Positions 4,462 to 6,281 of a stretch of DNA of 6,281 nt are shown here, piece by piece. Position numbers and translations under genes: made by a program. Source of the DNA: an uncultured Clostridia bacterium (GTDB lineage Bacteria; Bacillota; Clostridia; Oscillospirales; Oscillospiraceae). The DNA lies in contig CALLZZ010000539.1 in NCBI GenBank assembly GCA_937858235.1, forward strand, positions 1-6,281, written 5' to 3'. Each line of letters opens with the position of its first letter. The first letter of the stretch is position 1. The notes beneath the pieces are model-generated. The model saw nothing but the letters and a program-made list of their open reading frames with translations. It made no database searches and was not told where the DNA came from.

Positions 4462-5865
4462 TTAAATTGAAGAAATAACTTTGCTTTTGTGTTTTTTACT
4501 CACCAACGCATCGGCTACCTGATTCAACTCTCCGGCCCCTACTGTTAGAATCAAGTCGCCGGGCTTTGCTAAGTCGCGAAGTCTGGCTTCCAGCTCAGAA
4601 AAGGTGGGATAAAACTCTGCATTTGGGATTTTTACAGCCAAATCCTTAGAGGAAATGCCGAGGGTGTTCACTTCACGCGCTGGATAAATTTCGGCCAGTA
4701 GGGTTAAGTCAGCCAACTGAAGCTCTTGGACAAAATCGTCAAAGAGTGCTTTCGTGCGAGAGTAGGTGTGGGGCTGGAATGCGCAGATGATGCGGTCATA
4801 CCCCAGAGACTTTGCGGTTTTTAGTAGAACGTGGATTTCACCGGGATGATGAGCGTAGTCGTCGTAAACCTTGGCGCCATTGACCTCACCTTTGTACTCA
4901 AACCGGCGTTTCGCACCATGATAGCTTTTCAGACCCTCGCTGATAAAGCGGGGGTCAATGCCCATGTAAAGGGCGGCGGCAGAGGCGGCCAGAGCGTTTT
5001 TCACATTGTGGAGTCCGGGGATGGCCAGAGAAATGTTACAAATCAGTTCATCTCTGTGATAGAGGTCGAAGGTAGGTAAGCCCTTTTCCCATGTGGGTTC
5101 GCTACAGTAGATGTCGGCGTAGCTGCCCAGGCCGAAGGTAATAAAGGGGCGGTCAATGCCGTCTAGGGTATCCATTGTATTGCGATCATCTGCATTGGCG
5201 ATCACGACACCGTTTTCTGGTACCAGATTGGCAAAGGTGCGGAAGGAGTGTTCGATGTCGGCCAAATCCTTAAAGAAGTCCAGGTGATCCTCTTCGATGT
5301 CTAGAATGACAGCTGTAGTGGGACGGAAGGAGAGGAATGAGTTGCGGTATTCGCAGGATTCTAAGATAATGGTGTCCCCTTTGCCGATCCGGTAGCCTGC
5401 ACCTAAAAGCGGGAGATTGCCGCCAATCATAATCGTGGGGTCGATGCTGGCTGCGATGGCGATATGAGCGCACATAGAAGTGGTGGTGGTTTTTCCGTGG
5501 GTACCAGAGAAGCAGACTGCGTGGCGGTAGTCCATCATAATGGCACCCCAGGCCTGCCCGCGCTCAAAGACAGGGATACCGGCAGCGTAAGCGGCCTGAA
5601 TTTCGGGGTTGTCATCGTGGACAGCAGCTGTGCGGATGACCAGATCGGCACCGCGCACATTTTCGGCTCTGTGACCCAGATATACGTCGATGCCTTGAGT
5701 GATGAGATGGTCTACGTTGTCGTTTTCGTGCATATCAGAACCGGTGACCACCATACCAATACCTTTTAGTACTTCGGCCAGAGGGAACATAGAAACGCCG
5801 CCGATTCCGATCAAATGAACATGGCTACCGGCGGTGAGAAATTCTTTCAATTCAGTCACGGTCAT
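4462..5865 (-). CDS. murC: UDP-N-acetylmuramate--L-alanine ligase
   Basis: MurC joins L-alanine to UDP-N-acetylmuramic acid using ATP, the first amino-acid addition in peptidoglycan precursor synthesis, in the cytoplasm. The 467-residue protein shows the Mur ligase order: N-terminal UDP-binding fold with HLIGIGGVSMFPLAEVL (17-33), central ATPase domain with P-loop SGTHGKTTTTSM (120-131), ESCEYRNSFL (169-178) and LDIEEDHLDFF (188-198), then HNVKNALAA (286-294), GAKRRFEYKG (317-326), DDYAHHPGEI (335-344) and FQPHTYSRT (363-371) in the C-terminal ligase domain. The frame is open 27 codons further upstream, but ATG 5865 is preceded after 7 bases by AGGAGG and begins the family-like MTVTELKEFL. 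The first glycine-rich loop reads GIGGVSM rather than the common GIGGxGM, a modest variant. Codon use is less biased than in the butyrate genes. It is monocistronic in this window. Confidence 0.96.
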   Translation of the reverse strand: MTVTELKEFLTAGSHVHLIGIGGVSMFPLAEVLKGIGMVVTGSDMHENDNVDHLITQGIDVYLGHRAENVRGADLVIRTAAVHDDNPEIQAAYAAGIPVFERGQAWGAIMMDYRHAVCFSGTHGKTTTTSMCAHIAIAASIDPTIMIGGNLPLLGAGYRIGKGDTIILESCEYRNSFLSFRPTTAVILDIEEDHLDFFKDLADIEHSFRTFANLVPENGVVIANADDRNTMDTLDGIDRPFITFGLGSYADIYCSEPTWEKGLPTFDLYHRDELICNISLAIPGLHNVKNALAASAAALYMGIDPRFISEGLKSYHGAKRRFEYKGEVNGAKVYDDYAHHPGEIHVLLKTAKSLGYDRIICAFQPHTYSRTKALFDDFVQELQLADLTLLAEIYPAREVNTLGISSKDLAVKIPNAEFYPTFSELEARLRDLAKPGDLILTVGAGELNQVADALVSKKHKSKVISSI

Positions 5866-5872
5866 AGAGGGA

Positions 5873-5878
5873 CCTCCT
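5873..5878 (-). promoter_or_regulatory. Ribosome binding site that sets the murC start
   Basis: AGGAGG on the minus strand, 7 bases before ATG 5865. The longer in-frame start at 5946 lies upstream of the predicted promoter -10 box and would add 27 hydrophobic residues not typical of MurC, so it is discarded. Confidence 0.85.
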
Positions 5879-5910
5879 GTTTCAGAAACGATACAAAGAA
5901 AATATGATAT

Positions 5911-5939
5911 ATTATAGTACAGTTTTAATAAAATAGCAA
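5911..5939 (-). promoter_or_regulatory. murC promoter
   Basis: TTGCTA (-35, 5939-5934) and a perfect TATAAT (-10, 5916-5911) are separated by 17 bp of A/T-rich DNA. Transcription would begin near 5904, giving a leader of about 39 bases. It shows that murC is transcribed separately from the remnant on the other side. Confidence 0.75.
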
Positions 5940-5975
5940 GAAACACTGTTGGGGAGAGGGTTTATTTGAGGAGAA

Positions 5976-6281
5976 GTGACACAACTTGTTCCGAGAGAAA
6001 GTGTGTGGCATGATAACGTACCAAAGCAGAACGAATGGTCAAACAGGGACACCCGTAAAACAGTGATGGTGGGAGCGAATTTTGAGTGTTGCCGGTTGAT
6101 TCACAGAGGACCAGATCACAGATTGCCTGGACTGACGATAGATCGCTATGGGGCGATTTTAGTGGCTCAGGTGCTGTCTCTGGGAATGGAGTAGAGGAAG
6201 GGCGGTATTCTTTGCCTGGTGTTTCCACATGCCGGGAGGCAATAACGGAGATTGTAGAAAATGGAATTCGCTACGGCGTGG
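5976..6281 (+). pseudogene. Decayed fragment of an RlmI-type 23S rRNA m5C methyltransferase gene, runs off window edge
   Basis: Read from GTG 5976, codons 27-72 give TRKTVMVGANFECCRLI then LPGLTIDRYGAILVAQVLSLGME. This strongly resembles the linker and start of the catalytic domain of class I SAM-dependent RlmI-family rRNA methyltransferases (usual pattern: RKTVM, CCRLI-GEAD-LPGLTVDR-LVAQ-LS-GME). The intact family starts with a PUA-like domain of about 70 residues and is around 390-400 long. Only about 110 bp separate this frame from murC, so the N-terminus is missing. A TAG interrupts the frame at 6192-6194, where family members continue with a charged RK segment, and RKGGILCLV does follow the stop. 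Similarity seems to resume in another frame from 6233 (REAITEIVENGIRYGV), so there is at least one frameshift. GPDHR replaces the usual GEAD-type loop with an extra residue. GAGGAG at 5968-5973 is too close to GTG for a good ribosome site. Family identity is fairly sure; the remaining catalytic part lies outside the window. Confidence 0.65.

Noticed and set aside
4185..4478. 97-codon plus-strand frame, TTG start, basic protein
   Set aside because: No good ribosome site, AT-rich random-looking composition, passes through the long palindrome and overlaps the murC end; no similarity recognised.
5866..5946. 27-residue hydrophobic N-terminal extension of MurC from 5946
   Set aside because: It would start upstream of the predicted -35 and -10 boxes; AGGAGG and family similarity support 5865. 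Not a signal peptide of a cytoplasmic ligase.
5962..6228. 88-codon minus-strand frame opposite the RlmI remnant
   Set aside because: No ribosome site, no recognisable motif; the plus strand carries the RlmI similarity.
1..6281. CRISPR array, tRNA, rRNA, transposase or attachment site
   Set aside because: No regularly spaced repeats, no tRNA-like cloverleaf, no rRNA sequence and no transposase or integrase motifs seen on either strand.

Overview
The window looks like a piece of a butyrate-producing Firmicutes chromosome. The family-level guess, from memory of these proteins, is Oscillospirales/Clostridia. Every complete gene has a strong AGGAGG-type ribosome binding site, intergenic DNA is AT-rich, and the main content is the crotonyl-CoA/butyryl-CoA pathway. 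Nothing here fixes genus or species.

Layout from left to right. Positions 1-3762 hold a minus-strand cluster that reads, in transcription order, crt (2977-3762), hbd (1934-2767), bcd (701-1861) and etfB (681 down to the window edge, incomplete). Together they take acetoacetyl-CoA to butyryl-CoA: Hbd reduces acetoacetyl-CoA to 3-hydroxybutyryl-CoA, Crt dehydrates it to crotonyl-CoA, and Bcd with EtfA/EtfB reduces crotonyl-CoA to butyryl-CoA. By family knowledge the last step probably involves electron bifurcation to ferredoxin. etfA would be expected just past the left edge. No thiolase gene is visible. The cluster is driven by a good sigma-A type promoter at 3944-3972 (minus strand). An 18-bp site at 3911-3928, just downstream of its -10 box, matches 12 of 14 fixed positions of the Rex (NADH/NAD+ sensing repressor) operator. 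Two strong hairpins sit just upstream of the hbd and bcd ribosome binding sites and could tune relative expression.

Positions 3973-4461 form a long AT-rich gap with no recognisable gene. It contains a candidate plus-strand promoter (4002-4029) back-to-back with the crt promoter, a strong but orphan Shine-Dalgarno sequence, and two clear inverted repeats, one with perfect 12-bp arms (4182-4232).

Positions 4462-5865 (minus) encode a complete MurC (UDP-N-acetylmuramate--L-alanine ligase) with its own promoter at 5911-5939. Divergent from it, 5976 to the right edge (plus) is a decayed piece of an RlmI-type rRNA cytosine methyltransferase gene. It lacks the N-terminal PUA region and has an in-frame TAG and at least one frameshift.

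The points most worth a second look are the Rex-like operator, the missing acidic residue in the NAD-binding fold of Hbd, the small back-to-back transcription unit in the 4.0-4.24 kb gap, the intercistronic hairpins and the RlmI remnant. I did not find a convincing wholly new system.
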